A stretch of DNA of 64,000 nt, taken from positions 558,001 through 622,000 of the forward strand of contig NZ_JAKRFN010000001.1 in the NCBI RefSeq assembly GCF_022348085.1, given 5' to 3'. Of the stretch, positions 28,341 to 36,704 are shown piece after piece (the first letter of the stretch is position 1; each line of letters opens with the position of its first letter). The notes below the pieces were generated by a model, which worked only from the letters and a program-made list of their open reading frames with translations, was not told where the DNA came from and did not search any database. Source of the DNA: Mycobacterium sp. PSTR-4-N. Lineage in GTDB: Bacteria; Actinomycetota; Actinomycetes; Mycobacteriales; Mycobacteriaceae. The translations under genes were made by a program, and so were the position numbers.

Positions 28341-29897
28341 TCACCCGATCGGTGCGACGGCGAACCGCGCCGTCCGGGTGGCCAGCACGTAGTAGAGGCC
28401 GAACCCGATGCCACATCCAATGAACCAGCTGTACTGCGCCGCGGTGTACATGCCGACCACAGAGCCGCCCAGCAGCACCGGGACCACCGCCACCACGGCG
28501 GCGACCACAGTCGCGATGACCGCCGCCGGGTTGTAACCGCGGGTGTACCAGTAGGTTCCGTGCTCGTCGAGGGTGAACATCGCGTCGATGTCGACCTTCT
28601 GCTTGTGCACCAGGTAGTAGTGCGCGATCAGCACACCGAACAGCGGGCCGATGAACGCGCCGAGCGTCTCGAGCGTGTAGTGGATGACCTCGGGGTTGTT
28701 GTACAGGTTCCACGGTGTGATCAGGACCGATCCCACCGCGGCGATCATGCCACCGGCGCGCCAGCTGATCCGCTGCGGGCTGACGTTGGAGAAGTCGAAC
28801 GCCGGGGAGATGAAGTTGGCCACGATGTTGATGCCGATGGTCGCGATCGTGAACGTCAACGCGCCCAACACGATCGCGAATGTCGAGTCGATGCGCGCGA
28901 CGGTCGCGACAGGATCGGTGATCAGTTCGCCGAACACCGGGACGGTCAGCGACGCGGTGACGACCACCAGCAGCGAGAACAGCAGGAAGTTGACGGGCAG
29001 GCCGAGGAAGTTGCCGCGCTTGACCGCGGCGAAAGACTTGCCGTAGCGGGAGAAGTCGCCGAAGTTGAGCATCGGCCCGGAGAAATAGGAGACGACCAGG
29101 GCGATGGCGCCGAGCATGACCGGCACCGAATCGAGGCCCGTGTAGGTGACGTCACCGAGGTTGAGGTCGATCGCACCCCAGCCCGCCTTGTAGATCAGGT
29201 ACCCGCACAGCAGGAACATCACGACGTACACGGCGGGGCCGCAGAAGTCGATGAACCGCCGGATCGCTTCCATGCCCCGCCAGAACACGCAGGCTTGCAG
29301 CACCCAGAGCAGGATGAAGCTGCCCCAGCCCAGCAGCGGCAACCCGAGGAACCCGTGCGTGTCGACGTCCGCGTACGGGGCGAGGCCCGGAAACAGTTTC
29401 AGCAGAACCACATCCAGGGCCGCCGAGGCCAGATACGTCTGGATGCCGTACCAGGCCACCGCGATCAGCCCGCGGATGATCGCCGGGATGTTGGCGCCCA
29501 GCACACCGAACACGCTGCGGCAGATCACCGGATACGGCACCCCGGTGGCCTGGCTCGGCTTGGCCACCATGTTGCAGAACACGTTGACGATCACGATGCC
29601 GATCAGCAGCGCGACGAGCACCTGCCAGCTGGCCAGCCCGAGCGCGAACAGACTGCCCGCGGTGACGTATCCGCCGACGCTGTGCACATCGGACATCCAG
29701 AACGCGAAGATGTTGTAGGACGACCAGGTCTGCTTGCCCAGCGGCGCCAGATCCTCGTTCGTCAACCGGGGGTCGTAACCGGGCTTGATGACGCCACCCC
29801 CGACGGGGTGACCCGATGCTTCGACGACGTCACCTGCGCCGACGACCGTGCCGGGCGGGAGATCCTTGACGGTCTGCGAAGAGTCGATATCGGTCAT
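28341..29897 (-). CDS. NCS1-family purine/pyrimidine/allantoin permease
   Basis: Inner-membrane transporter of 518 residues with about twelve helices (for example VLVALLIGIVIVNVFCNMVA, IALVVSYFSGPMLNF). The stretch KPSQATGVPYPVICRSVFG near helix 3 is typical of nucleobase:cation symporter-1 proteins. The ATG at 29897 begins MTDIDSSQ. Given its PuuE-like neighbour, allantoin or another purine breakdown product is the likely cargo, though hydantoin, cytosine or uracil cannot be excluded. It lies 53 bases downstream of the gntR stop, with an inverted repeat in the gap. Confidence 0.87.
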   Translation of the reverse strand: MTDIDSSQTVKDLPPGTVVGAGDVVEASGHPVGGGVIKPGYDPRLTNEDLAPLGKQTWSSYNIFAFWMSDVHSVGGYVTAGSLFALGLASWQVLVALLIGIVIVNVFCNMVAKPSQATGVPYPVICRSVFGVLGANIPAIIRGLIAVAWYGIQTYLASAALDVVLLKLFPGLAPYADVDTHGFLGLPLLGWGSFILLWVLQACVFWRGMEAIRRFIDFCGPAVYVVMFLLCGYLIYKAGWGAIDLNLGDVTYTGLDSVPVMLGAIALVVSYFSGPMLNFGDFSRYGKSFAAVKRGNFLGLPVNFLLFSLLVVVTASLTVPVFGELITDPVATVARIDSTFAIVLGALTFTIATIGINIVANFISPAFDFSNVSPQRISWRAGGMIAAVGSVLITPWNLYNNPEVIHYTLETLGAFIGPLFGVLIAHYYLVHKQKVDIDAMFTLDEHGTYWYTRGYNPAAVIATVVAAVVAVVPVLLGGSVVGMYTAAQYSWFIGCGIGFGLYYVLATRTARFAVAPIG

Positions 29898-29927
29898 GGC
29901 CGGACGGTAACCAGGATGTGTTGCGGC

Positions 29928-29961
29928 GGTGTTTCCGCCGAAACACCCCGCTATTGCGGGG
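29928..29961. promoter_or_regulatory. Two inverted repeats between gntR and permease
   Basis: GGTGTTTC-CGCC-GAAACACC (29928-29947) is a perfect 8-base-arm repeat 31 bases upstream of the permease ATG. A second hairpin, CCCCGC-TATT-GCGGGG (29946-29961), overlaps the gntR stop codon. The first may be an operator for the adjacent GntR protein; either could be a transcript hairpin. No T-run supports a classical terminator. Confidence 0.45.
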
Positions 29962-30673
29962 AAGATATATCCGCTGCGAGCAGGCCGGTGCCGGCGGGAA
30001 GCGTGGCGATCAGGGCGTTCAGGCGTTGGGAGTGCGTCTCGGACGCGGTGAGCAGCTCCTCCACGTCGCCGGCGAGGAACGCGCGCACCATCTGGCAGTG
30101 GTCGGCGTGCAGATCGGCTCGATCTGCTGCCCGCACGTGCACCATCGACTGCACAGGTTCGGTGACGTTCCAGGCGGATTCGAGCATGTGCAGCAGTCGG
30201 TACATCCGCGACGGCCGGGCGAGCGCGAGGTGGAACTCGCGGCTGCGCCTGTGGTAGGCCGCCGGGTCGTCGGCGCGCAGCGCGTCGTGCAGGACGTCGT
30301 TGGCGGCGGTGACCGCGGCGCGATCGGCGTCGGTGGCGTTGGCGATCGCCGCCGCCAGCGACGCCGACTCCAATGTCTCTCGGACGATGTACATTTCGCG
30401 CAGTTCCTGGCGGGTCAGCTGCGCGACCGCATATCCGGCGTTACTGCGGTGCGACACCAACCCCTCACCGATCAGGGTCTTGAGTGCTTCGCGCACCGGG
30501 ATCTGGCTCACGCCGAAAAGGTCGGCGACCTCGGCGAGCGGAATGGGGCTTCCCGGCGGCACCGCGCAGTAGAGGATGACGCGGCGCAGCTCGTCGAGGA
30601 TCGCGTGCTGGGGCCGGCCGGGCTTCTCGACGACGAGTTTGTCGAGCAGGGCGGACCGTCGACGGGACGGCAT
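29951..30673 (-). CDS. GntR-family regulator (FadR/FCD type)
   Basis: Regulator of 240 residues. An N-terminal winged helix (LDELRRVILYCAVPPGSPIP, then LAEVADLFGVSQIPVREALK) is followed by a helical ligand-binding FCD domain with LREMYIVRETLESASL and conserved histidines in SREFHLALA and DLHADHCQMV. The ATG at 30673 is favoured because TAGTGT (30680-30685, minus strand) lies 6 bases upstream, predicting a leaderless mRNA. It is co-directional with and probably controls the downstream permease, possibly in response to a purine breakdown product. Confidence 0.9.
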   Translation of the reverse strand: MPSRRRSALLDKLVVEKPGRPQHAILDELRRVILYCAVPPGSPIPLAEVADLFGVSQIPVREALKTLIGEGLVSHRSNAGYAVAQLTRQELREMYIVRETLESASLAAAIANATDADRAAVTAANDVLHDALRADDPAAYHRRSREFHLALARPSRMYRLLHMLESAWNVTEPVQSMVHVRAADRADLHADHCQMVRAFLAGDVEELLTASETHSQRLNALIATLPAGTGLLAADISSPQ

Positions 30674-30761
30674 CACCGAACACTAGGGGGTCGATGTTTC
30701 GGCCGTGCTAACCGGGAAACGGGTGTTGACGTTTCTCGGCGGGCAGGTGAGCATGTCCCCC

Positions 30762-32750
30762 ATGCGCTATGTCGTTACCGGCGGTACCGGATTCTTGGGA
30801 CGTCATCTCGTGGACCGGCTGCTGGCCCGCCCCGGCACCGAGGCGGTGCACGTTCTGGTGCGCGGTCAATCCCTGAACAGGTTCGCGCACCTGGCCGAAG
30901 GTTGGGACCAGCGCGTATCGCCGCTGGTCGGCGACCTGACCGCACCGGCGCTCGGTCTCGGCGACGCGGAACTCGCGCGGCTGGGCCGCATCTACCACGT
31001 CATGCACTGTGCTGCGCTCTACGACATCACCGCACCGGAGGAACTGCAGCGCGCCGCCAACGTCGAGGGCACCCGGTCGGTCATCGCGCTGGCCCGCCGC
31101 CTCGACGCGACGCTGCACCATGTCTCCTCCATCGCCGTCGCGGGCACGTTCCGGGGCGAGTTCACCGAGGACGATCTCGACGTCGGCCAGCGGCTGCCGA
31201 CGCCGTATCACCAGACCAAGTTCGAGGCCGAAGTGCTGGTTCGGTCGGCCACCGGACTGCGCCACCGGATCTACCGGCCCGCGGTGGTCGTCGGCGATTC
31301 GCGGACGGGTGAGATGGACAAGGTCGACGGTCCGTACTACTTCTTCCCGATCCTGGCCGCCCTGGCCGCGTTGCCCCGGTTCACCCCGATGATGCTGCCC
31401 GCCGCCGGCCGCACGAACCTCGTCCCCGTCGACTACGTGGTCGACGCGATCACGGCGCTGAGCCACCTCGACGGCCGGGACGGCCAGACCTTCCACCTGA
31501 CCGCCCCGACGACGACCGGGCTGCGCGGCATCTACCGGGGTGTCGCGCCGGCGGCCGGTCTGCCCCGGCTCGTGGGGTCGCTGCCGCGGAGTGTGGCCAA
31601 CCCGGTCCTCCATGTCCGCGGTCGCGCAAAAGTGGTGCGGGACATGGCCGCCACCCAGGTCGGTGTGCCCGCCGAGGTCCTGGACGTGGTCGAACTGGAA
31701 CCGACCTTCACCCGTGCGCACACCGACGAGGCGTTGCGCGACACCGGAATCACCGTGCCCGAGTTCGCCGACTACGCGCCGCGGCTGTGGCGCTACTGGG
31801 CGCAGCATCTGGACCCGAACCGGGCGCGACGCGACGATCCGTTGGTCGGCCGGCACGTCATCATCACCGGCGCCTCGAGCGGGATCGGCCGAGCCTCGGC
31901 GATCGCGGTGGCCGCCCGGGGCGCGTGCGTGTTCGCGTTGGGCCGCAACGCCGACGCACTCGACGAGGTGGTGGCCGAGATCCGCGCCGCCGGCGGAGCT
32001 GCCCACGCGTTCTGCTGCGACGTCACCGACTCGGCGGCCGTCGAGCACACCGTCGCCGACATCCTCGAGCGGTTCGGGCACGTCGACTACCTGGTCAACA
32101 ACGCCGGGCGATCGATCCGGCGCTCGGTGATCGCATCGACGGACAGGTTGCACGATTACGAACGCGTGATGGCGGTCAACTACTTCGGCCCGGTGCGGAT
32201 GGTGCTCGCCCTTCTCCCCCACTGGCGCGAGCGGCAGTTCGGTCACGTCGTCAACGTCTCCAGCGCCGGCGTGCAGGCGGGCAACCCGAAGTACAGCGCC
32301 TACATCCCCAGCAAGGCGGCGTTGGATGCGTTCTCCGAAGTCGTTGGCACCGAGACCCTTTCGGATCACATCACGTTCACCAACATCCACATGCCCCTTG
32401 TCGCCACCCCGATGATCGCGCCGTCGCGTAGGCTCAACCCGATGCCTCCGATCACCGCCGAACACGCGGCCGCCATGGTCATCCGCGGGCTGGTCGACAA
32501 GCCGCCGCGTATCGACACGCCGGTCGGCACGCTCTCCGATATCGGTACGTATTTCACGCCTCGGCTCTCGCGGCGGGTGTTGCACCAGCTGTATCTGGGC
32601 TATCCGGATTCGCCTGCCGCCCGCGGTGTCGCCGAGCACCGGCCTGCCGTGGCCCCTCGTTCCCGGCGGCCGCGGCGCACGGTGCCGTCGGTGCGCGTGC
32701 CGCGTCCGGTCAAGCAGGCGGTGCGACTGGTGCCCGGCGTGCACTGGTGA
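30762..32750 (+). CDS. Two-domain fatty acyl-CoA reductase, Rv3391-like
   Basis: Protein of 662 residues fusing two reductase domains, as in M. tuberculosis AcrA1 (Rv3391). The N-terminal extended-SDR domain has GGTGFLGRHLVD and YHQTKFEAE; the C-terminal classical SDR domain has TGASSGIGRASA, NNAGRS and the catalytic YSAYIPSKAAL. Such proteins reduce acyl-CoA to aldehyde or alcohol for wax or other lipid synthesis. The ATG at 30762 matches the family N-terminus (MRYVVTGGTGFLG); an ATG at 30753 is also possible. It overlaps iunH by 4 bases. The cmaA1 gene found between these two in M. tuberculosis is absent. Confidence 0.88.
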   Translation: MRYVVTGGTGFLGRHLVDRLLARPGTEAVHVLVRGQSLNRFAHLAEGWDQRVSPLVGDLTAPALGLGDAELARLGRIYHVMHCAALYDITAPEELQRAANVEGTRSVIALARRLDATLHHVSSIAVAGTFRGEFTEDDLDVGQRLPTPYHQTKFEAEVLVRSATGLRHRIYRPAVVVGDSRTGEMDKVDGPYYFFPILAALAALPRFTPMMLPAAGRTNLVPVDYVVDAITALSHLDGRDGQTFHLTAPTTTGLRGIYRGVAPAAGLPRLVGSLPRSVANPVLHVRGRAKVVRDMAATQVGVPAEVLDVVELEPTFTRAHTDEALRDTGITVPEFADYAPRLWRYWAQHLDPNRARRDDPLVGRHVIITGASSGIGRASAIAVAARGACVFALGRNADALDEVVAEIRAAGGAAHAFCCDVTDSAAVEHTVADILERFGHVDYLVNNAGRSIRRSVIASTDRLHDYERVMAVNYFGPVRMVLALLPHWRERQFGHVVNVSSAGVQAGNPKYSAYIPSKAALDAFSEVVGTETLSDHITFTNIHMPLVATPMIAPSRRLNPMPPITAEHAAAMVIRGLVDKPPRIDTPVGTLSDIGTYFTPRLSRRVLHQLYLGYPDSPAARGVAEHRPAVAPRSRRPRRTVPSVRVPRPVKQAVRLVPGVHW

Positions 32751-33781
32751 AGGCAGCACGTCTGCCGGTCTTCTGCGACGTCGACACCGGCGTCGACGAC
32801 GCGATGGCGCTGGTGTACCTGTTCGGCAGTGCCGAGGCAGAGGTGGTGGGTATCGCTTCGACCGCGGGGAACGTCGGTGTGCAACAGGTATGCCAGAACA
32901 ACCTCGGCCTTCTCGAATTGTGCGGCATCACAGGGGTTCCGGTGTCCAAGGGTGCGGATGCGCCGCTGGCGACGCCGTTGCGCACCGCCGAGGACACCCA
33001 CGGCCCGCAAGGACTGGGCTATGCGCAGCTACCTGCCCCCACGGCGAGCCTCACCGACCACGACGCCGCGCAGGCCTGGGTGCGGGCCGCGCACGCCCGT
33101 CCGGGCGAGCTGATCGGGTTGGCCACCGGACCGCTCACCAATCTCGCGCTGGCCGTACGCGCGGAGCCGGAGCTGCCGAAACTGCTGCGCCGACTGGTCA
33201 TCATGGGCGGTTCGTTCGACTATCGCGGGAACACCACCCCGGTCGCGGAGTGGAACACCAGCGTCGACCCGGAGTCGGCGGCCGAGGTGTTCGCAGCCTG
33301 GGACGGTGCGGACAATCTGCCGATCGTGTTGGGGCTCAACGTCACCGAGAACATTGCGATGACCCCGGAGTTGCTCAGCCGGCTCGCCGAGGCCGCGGGC
33401 GCGCCGTCGCGAGCGATGTCGGTGCACGACCCGCGCGGCACCGCCTCGACGGCCGAGAACCCCGTGATCCGGGTGCTCGAAGACGCGATGCGGTTCTACT
33501 TCGAATTCCACCACGATCAGGGTGAGGGGTACCTGGCCCACCTGCACGATCCGCTGGCCGCGGCAGTGGCGTTGGACCCCGGTCTGGTGACCTACCGAAC
33601 TGCCCCCGTCGATGTCGAGCTCGCCGGAACTCTGACGCGCGGTATGACGATCGCCGACTGGAGCGGCCACTGGGGCCGCGAACCCAACGCCCTGATCGGC
33701 ATCGACGTCGATCCGGCGGCGTTCTTCGACCACTTCATCGAGCGGGTGGGGGCGTTCGCGCGGACGCTCAGTCGTCGGTAA
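32747..33781 (+). CDS. iunH: Inosine-uridine preferring nucleoside hydrolase
   Basis: Ca2+-dependent nucleoside hydrolase of 344 residues (Rv3393 is 308). The N-terminal metal site reads FCDVDTGVDDAMAL, a small variant of the DTDxGxDD family motif, and the LVIMGGSFDYRGN and EWNTSVDPESA segments are also typical. It cleaves nucleosides to base and ribose in purine/pyrimidine salvage. The GTG start overlaps the acyl reductase stop (GTGA). It overlaps the convergent ohr gene by 14 bases. Confidence 0.92.
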   Translation: MKAARLPVFCDVDTGVDDAMALVYLFGSAEAEVVGIASTAGNVGVQQVCQNNLGLLELCGITGVPVSKGADAPLATPLRTAEDTHGPQGLGYAQLPAPTASLTDHDAAQAWVRAAHARPGELIGLATGPLTNLALAVRAEPELPKLLRRLVIMGGSFDYRGNTTPVAEWNTSVDPESAAEVFAAWDGADNLPIVLGLNVTENIAMTPELLSRLAEAAGAPSRAMSVHDPRGTASTAENPVIRVLEDAMRFYFEFHHDQGEGYLAHLHDPLAAAVALDPGLVTYRTAPVDVELAGTLTRGMTIADWSGHWGREPNALIGIDVDPAAFFDHFIERVGAFARTLSRR

Positions 33782-34190
33782 CGGTGAGCTTCACGTCGAT
33801 GTTGCCACGCGTGGCATTGGAGTACGGGCACACCTGGTGGGCCTTCTCGGTCACCTGGCGGGCGGTCTCGGCGTCGACGTTGGGCAGCGTGACTTCGAGT
33901 TCGACCGCCAGGCCGAATCCGCCGTTGTCGAGCTGACCGATCGACACCCGGGCGCCCACCGCCGAATCCGAGACGTCGACCTTGTCCTGGCGGGCAACCA
34001 GGCGCAGCGCGGAGTGGAAGCACGCCGCGTAGCCGACGGCGAAGAGCTGCTCGGGGTTGGTGCCGTTGCCGCTGCCGCCCATCTCCGTGGGAATGGCCAA
34101 ATCGAAGTCGAGCCGACCATCTGAGGACCGGCCGTGGCCGTCGCGGCCTTCCCCGGTGGCGAGGGCCTCTGCGGTGTAGAGCGTCTTCAC
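33768..34190 (-). CDS. ohr: Organic hydroperoxide resistance protein
   Basis: Thiol peroxidase of the OsmC/Ohr family that reduces organic hydroperoxides. The 140-residue length is typical. It shows TNPEQLFAVGYAACFHSAL with the peroxidatic cysteine and QVCPYSNATRGN with the resolving cysteine. The GTG at 34190 (VKTLYTAEAL) has AAAGGA 8 bases upstream. No ohrR (MarR) gene is adjacent, although the promoter carries an OhrR-box-like palindrome. Confidence 0.95.
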   Translation of the reverse strand: MKTLYTAEALATGEGRDGHGRSSDGRLDFDLAIPTEMGGSGNGTNPEQLFAVGYAACFHSALRLVARQDKVDVSDSAVGARVSIGQLDNGGFGLAVELEVTLPNVDAETARQVTEKAHQVCPYSNATRGNIDVKLTVTDD

Positions 34191-34227
34191 GTGTCGTCCT
34201 TTCAGAGTGAACAGGGCATGCACCTGA

Positions 34228-34257
34228 ACAATAGGACGCAATTGAGTTGTGTGCAAT
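34228..34257 (-). promoter_or_regulatory. ohr promoter with OhrR-like palindrome
   Basis: On the minus strand TTGCAC (34251-34256) and TATTGT (34228-34233) are separated by exactly 17 bases, a good sigma-A promoter. The imperfect repeat ATTG-N9-CAAT at 34241-34257 overlaps the -35 box and spacer, in an AT-rich patch. An OhrR/MarR-type repressor is the likely ligand, by analogy with other ohr genes. Confidence 0.6.
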
Positions 34258-34267
34258 CAATATTGTG

Positions 34268-35854
34268 TTACTCGTATCTCCCTTCCAGGTACCACCTGCG
34301 CTGCCGGTAGCAGAGAAGCAGCGCCTCCTGCCGATCACCACCGTTGAGCAGGACCTGGGCGCGCGCGGTGCGGCCGCCGCCGGCCGCCGCGGTGTCCCAC
34401 CACCGTTCGTCGACCGGCCACGGTCCGGTCCACCAGGACAGCCGACCGGACCGGCCGGGCGCGGCCAGGCGGGCCGGATCGGTGGAGAACAATCCCCGCG
34501 AGGTGACCCGGACCGGATCGCCGTGCTCGTCGAGCAATTCCACCGGGTCGTCGAGCAGCACCGACGGCGAGGGCTCGGGAAGCTGCCCGGGCCACGGCTG
34601 CCGGGGATCGGCCCGGGGGACGAGCTCGTCGCCGAGCGGGGTGAGGGTGATCCGCTCGGCGGGGCCCCGTCCGCCGCTGAGGACCGGGACCTTCACCGCA
34701 TCGGGCCCGAGCAACCCCTGCACCCGCACCAGCGCCCGACGCGCACGGAGCCGATCCTCCTCCCCGATCCCACCCCACAGCGGGAGCTGCAGCGCCTCGG
34801 CCGAGACCACCTCCACCGGGCGCAGCCGCAGCATCGTGATCGGCGCCCCGGGACGGTCCTGCTCCCGCCGGCGGTTGAGCCATCCGTCGAGCTGCCACCG
34901 CACCCGGTCGGCGGTGGCGTCTTCGGTGAGCGGCTCGGCGCATCGCCAGACCCGTTCGAGCTCGCCACCGTTCGCGGTCACCGCATGGATCGCCAGTCGG
35001 GTACAGCCCACTCCCGCCGCCTCGAGGCTGCGATGCAGCCGGCCGGCCAGCGCCCGCCCGGCGAAGGCCGCTGCATCCACCCGCTCGATGGGCGGATCGC
35101 AGTCCATCTCGACGTCGAGTTCCCGATCGGGCTCGCGCCCCGATGGCCCCCGGCCGGGCTCACCGCGCGCCAGCTGGTGGGCGACCACCGCGTCGGCTCC
35201 GAAGCGGGACGCCACATCGCTGCGGGACACCTCGGCGAATTGTCCTATCGTCCGAATTCCCATGCGCCACAGAAGATCCACGAGTTCTGCTCGCGTGCCG
35301 GAGGCCAGGCTGGGTTCGGTGGCCAGCGCCTTGACGGACAACCCCGACAGGAACTCCGCATCCGCCCCCGGGTCGATGATCCGTCCCGCTCTGGCCGCGA
35401 ACACGGCAGTGGGCAGCTGATCGGCGATGCCGACCTGACACTCGGCACCGACCGCCGCCACTGCGTCGACCAGCCGTTCGGCCGTCACCTGCTCCGACCC
35501 GAAATACCGGGCGGCCCCGCGCACCGACAGCGCCAGCAGGCCCGGCCGCAACACCTCAGCACGGGGCACGAGCTCGTCGACGGCCACGGTCACCCGTTCG
35601 AAATGCCGGGCATCGCGCGCCGGATCGGCAGTGACGACATGCAGATCCGGGCACCGGGCCTGCGATTCCCGTCGTCGTATCCCGCGGCGCACCCCCGCAG
35701 CCCGCGCCGCCGCCGAGCACGCCACCACCCGGTTGGCGAGAGTGACCGCGACCGGCACCGTCGGTGGAAGACCGGCCGCCGTCGCAGCCGCGACCGCCGG
35801 CCAGTCCATGCACCAGAGCGCCAGCACCCTGCCCGACGATCGGGAGGCGGCCAT
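34268..35854 (-). CDS. imuB: Y-family polymerase-like mutasome protein ImuB
   Basis: Adapter protein of 528 residues (Rv3394c, 527) that links DnaE2 to the beta clamp during SOS mutagenesis. It resembles Y-family polymerases but has lost the catalytic acidic residues; the N-terminal site reads ALWCMDWPAVAA. The clamp-binding motif QLPLWG is present in the C-terminal half, and the tail is Trp/Arg-rich. Its ATG follows the imuA' stop with no bases between, so the two are co-translated. The LexA box at 36575 controls both. Confidence 0.95.
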   Translation of the reverse strand: MAASRSSGRVLALWCMDWPAVAAATAAGLPPTVPVAVTLANRVVACSAAARAAGVRRGIRRRESQARCPDLHVVTADPARDARHFERVTVAVDELVPRAEVLRPGLLALSVRGAARYFGSEQVTAERLVDAVAAVGAECQVGIADQLPTAVFAARAGRIIDPGADAEFLSGLSVKALATEPSLASGTRAELVDLLWRMGIRTIGQFAEVSRSDVASRFGADAVVAHQLARGEPGRGPSGREPDRELDVEMDCDPPIERVDAAAFAGRALAGRLHRSLEAAGVGCTRLAIHAVTANGGELERVWRCAEPLTEDATADRVRWQLDGWLNRRREQDRPGAPITMLRLRPVEVVSAEALQLPLWGGIGEEDRLRARRALVRVQGLLGPDAVKVPVLSGGRGPAERITLTPLGDELVPRADPRQPWPGQLPEPSPSVLLDDPVELLDEHGDPVRVTSRGLFSTDPARLAAPGRSGRLSWWTGPWPVDERWWDTAAAGGGRTARAQVLLNGGDRQEALLLCYRQRRWYLEGRYE

Positions 35855-36553
35855 CTAACCGTTCACCACACGCGGCCCGGCCAACCGCCCCCGGGCACGC
35901 ATCGCCAGATGCACCCGGCTGATCCGCCCGCAGCCCGGCATGGGGGCCCCACCGCCCGGACCGGCGATGTCGAACCCGCTCACCGTGGCCTCCAGCCGAG
36001 TGGAGGCGCCCTGCCAGGTGCCGTCGGTGACGAGCAGCGTGCATCCCCGCTGGCGTGCACGAGCCACCACTGCCCTGGCCCGGGACGGCGGCACCGACCG
36101 ACCGCCCAGGCCGAGCACCACCAGATCCATCCCGTCCATCAGGACCGCGGCCACCTCGACCGGATCCGCCCCCGGTTCCGGGATCACGGCGATCCGGCTC
36201 AGATCCGCCCCCATCTCCACCGCCGCAAGCAGCCCCACGTCCGGTTGGCCGATGATCGCGACATGACCCCCCTCGGCCGTCACGGCAGCGACGATCTTCA
36301 ACTCCAGCGACCGCGCCCCCGACATCACTGCCACGGTTCCGCGTGGCAGTGACCCCAGATCCGACACTTCCAGCAAAGAATCTGTGGGCTGCGATGTCTC
36401 CACCGGGACTGCCGCCACGGGCGCGGGCCGACGACTGCCTCCCACCTTCCCCGACACCGACGCCATCTGCCGACGGAGCTGTTCCAGCTGCTCAGCACGG
36501 GTGACAGGGCATCGACTCACCGCCTTCACCCCTGTCACAACTGCACCGTGCAT
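35855..36553 (-). CDS. Mutasome accessory protein ImuA'
   Basis: Protein of 232 residues corresponding to Rv3395c, a RecA/ImuA-like protein needed for DnaE2-dependent mutagenesis. It has a RecA-like core without a clear Walker A motif: [50 protein letters not shown]. The ATG at 36553 has GAGG 8 bases upstream and a near-perfect LexA box 22 bases upstream; the protein may start later, since M. tuberculosis ImuA' is shorter. It abuts imuB directly. Confidence 0.9.
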   Translation of the reverse strand: MHGAVVTGVKAVSRCPVTRAEQLEQLRRQMASVSGKVGGSRRPAPVAAVPVETSQPTDSLLEVSDLGSLPRGTVAVMSGARSLELKIVAAVTAEGGHVAIIGQPDVGLLAAVEMGADLSRIAVIPEPGADPVEVAAVLMDGMDLVVLGLGGRSVPPSRARAVVARARQRGCTLLVTDGTWQGASTRLEATVSGFDIAGPGGGAPMPGCGRISRVHLAMRARGRLAGPRVVNG

Positions 36554-36574
36554 ATCATCCGCCTCACCCGATGT

Positions 36575-36590
36575 TCGAATGTTTGTTCGA
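36575..36590 (-). promoter_or_regulatory. LexA (SOS) box of imuA'-imuB
   Basis: On the minus strand TCGAAC-AAAC-ATTCGA differs at one position from the mycobacterial consensus TCGAAC-N4-GTTCGA. It lies 22 bases before the imuA' ATG, so imuA'-imuB should be damage-inducible together with dnaE2. Confidence 0.87.
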
Positions 36591-36669
36591 CTCCGCCAGT
36601 AAACACCCGCCCTCCGACATCGTCAACCAGTCATCCGCACCGCGACCGTGCCATCGCAAAATAGTGTCA

Positions 36670-36698
36670 TTGACAAATGTCATCATTGGGCGTTGTAT
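36670..36698 (+). promoter_or_regulatory. Promoter of the mymA-like operon
   Basis: A perfect -35 TTGACA (36670-36675), a 17-base spacer and TTGTAT (36693-36698) stand 6 bases before the GTG at 36705, predicting a leaderless mRNA. The palindrome TGACA-AA-TGTCA (36671-36682) overlaps the -35, and TGTCAT occurs twice, so repression at this site is likely. Confidence 0.65.
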
Positions 36699-36704
36699 CC
36701 AACC

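Noticed and set aside
27942..30257. 771-codon open frame on the plus strand
   Set aside because: Antisense to the NCS1 permease and GntR gene and out of frame with the allantoinase; low-complexity Asp/Arg/His composition.
30708..32759. 683-codon open frame on the minus strand
   Set aside because: Exact antisense shadow of the acyl-CoA reductase, without motifs.
34247..36352. 701-codon open frame on the plus strand
   Set aside because: Antisense to imuB and imuA', which have strong family evidence and a LexA box; the frame is Arg/Pro/His-rich.
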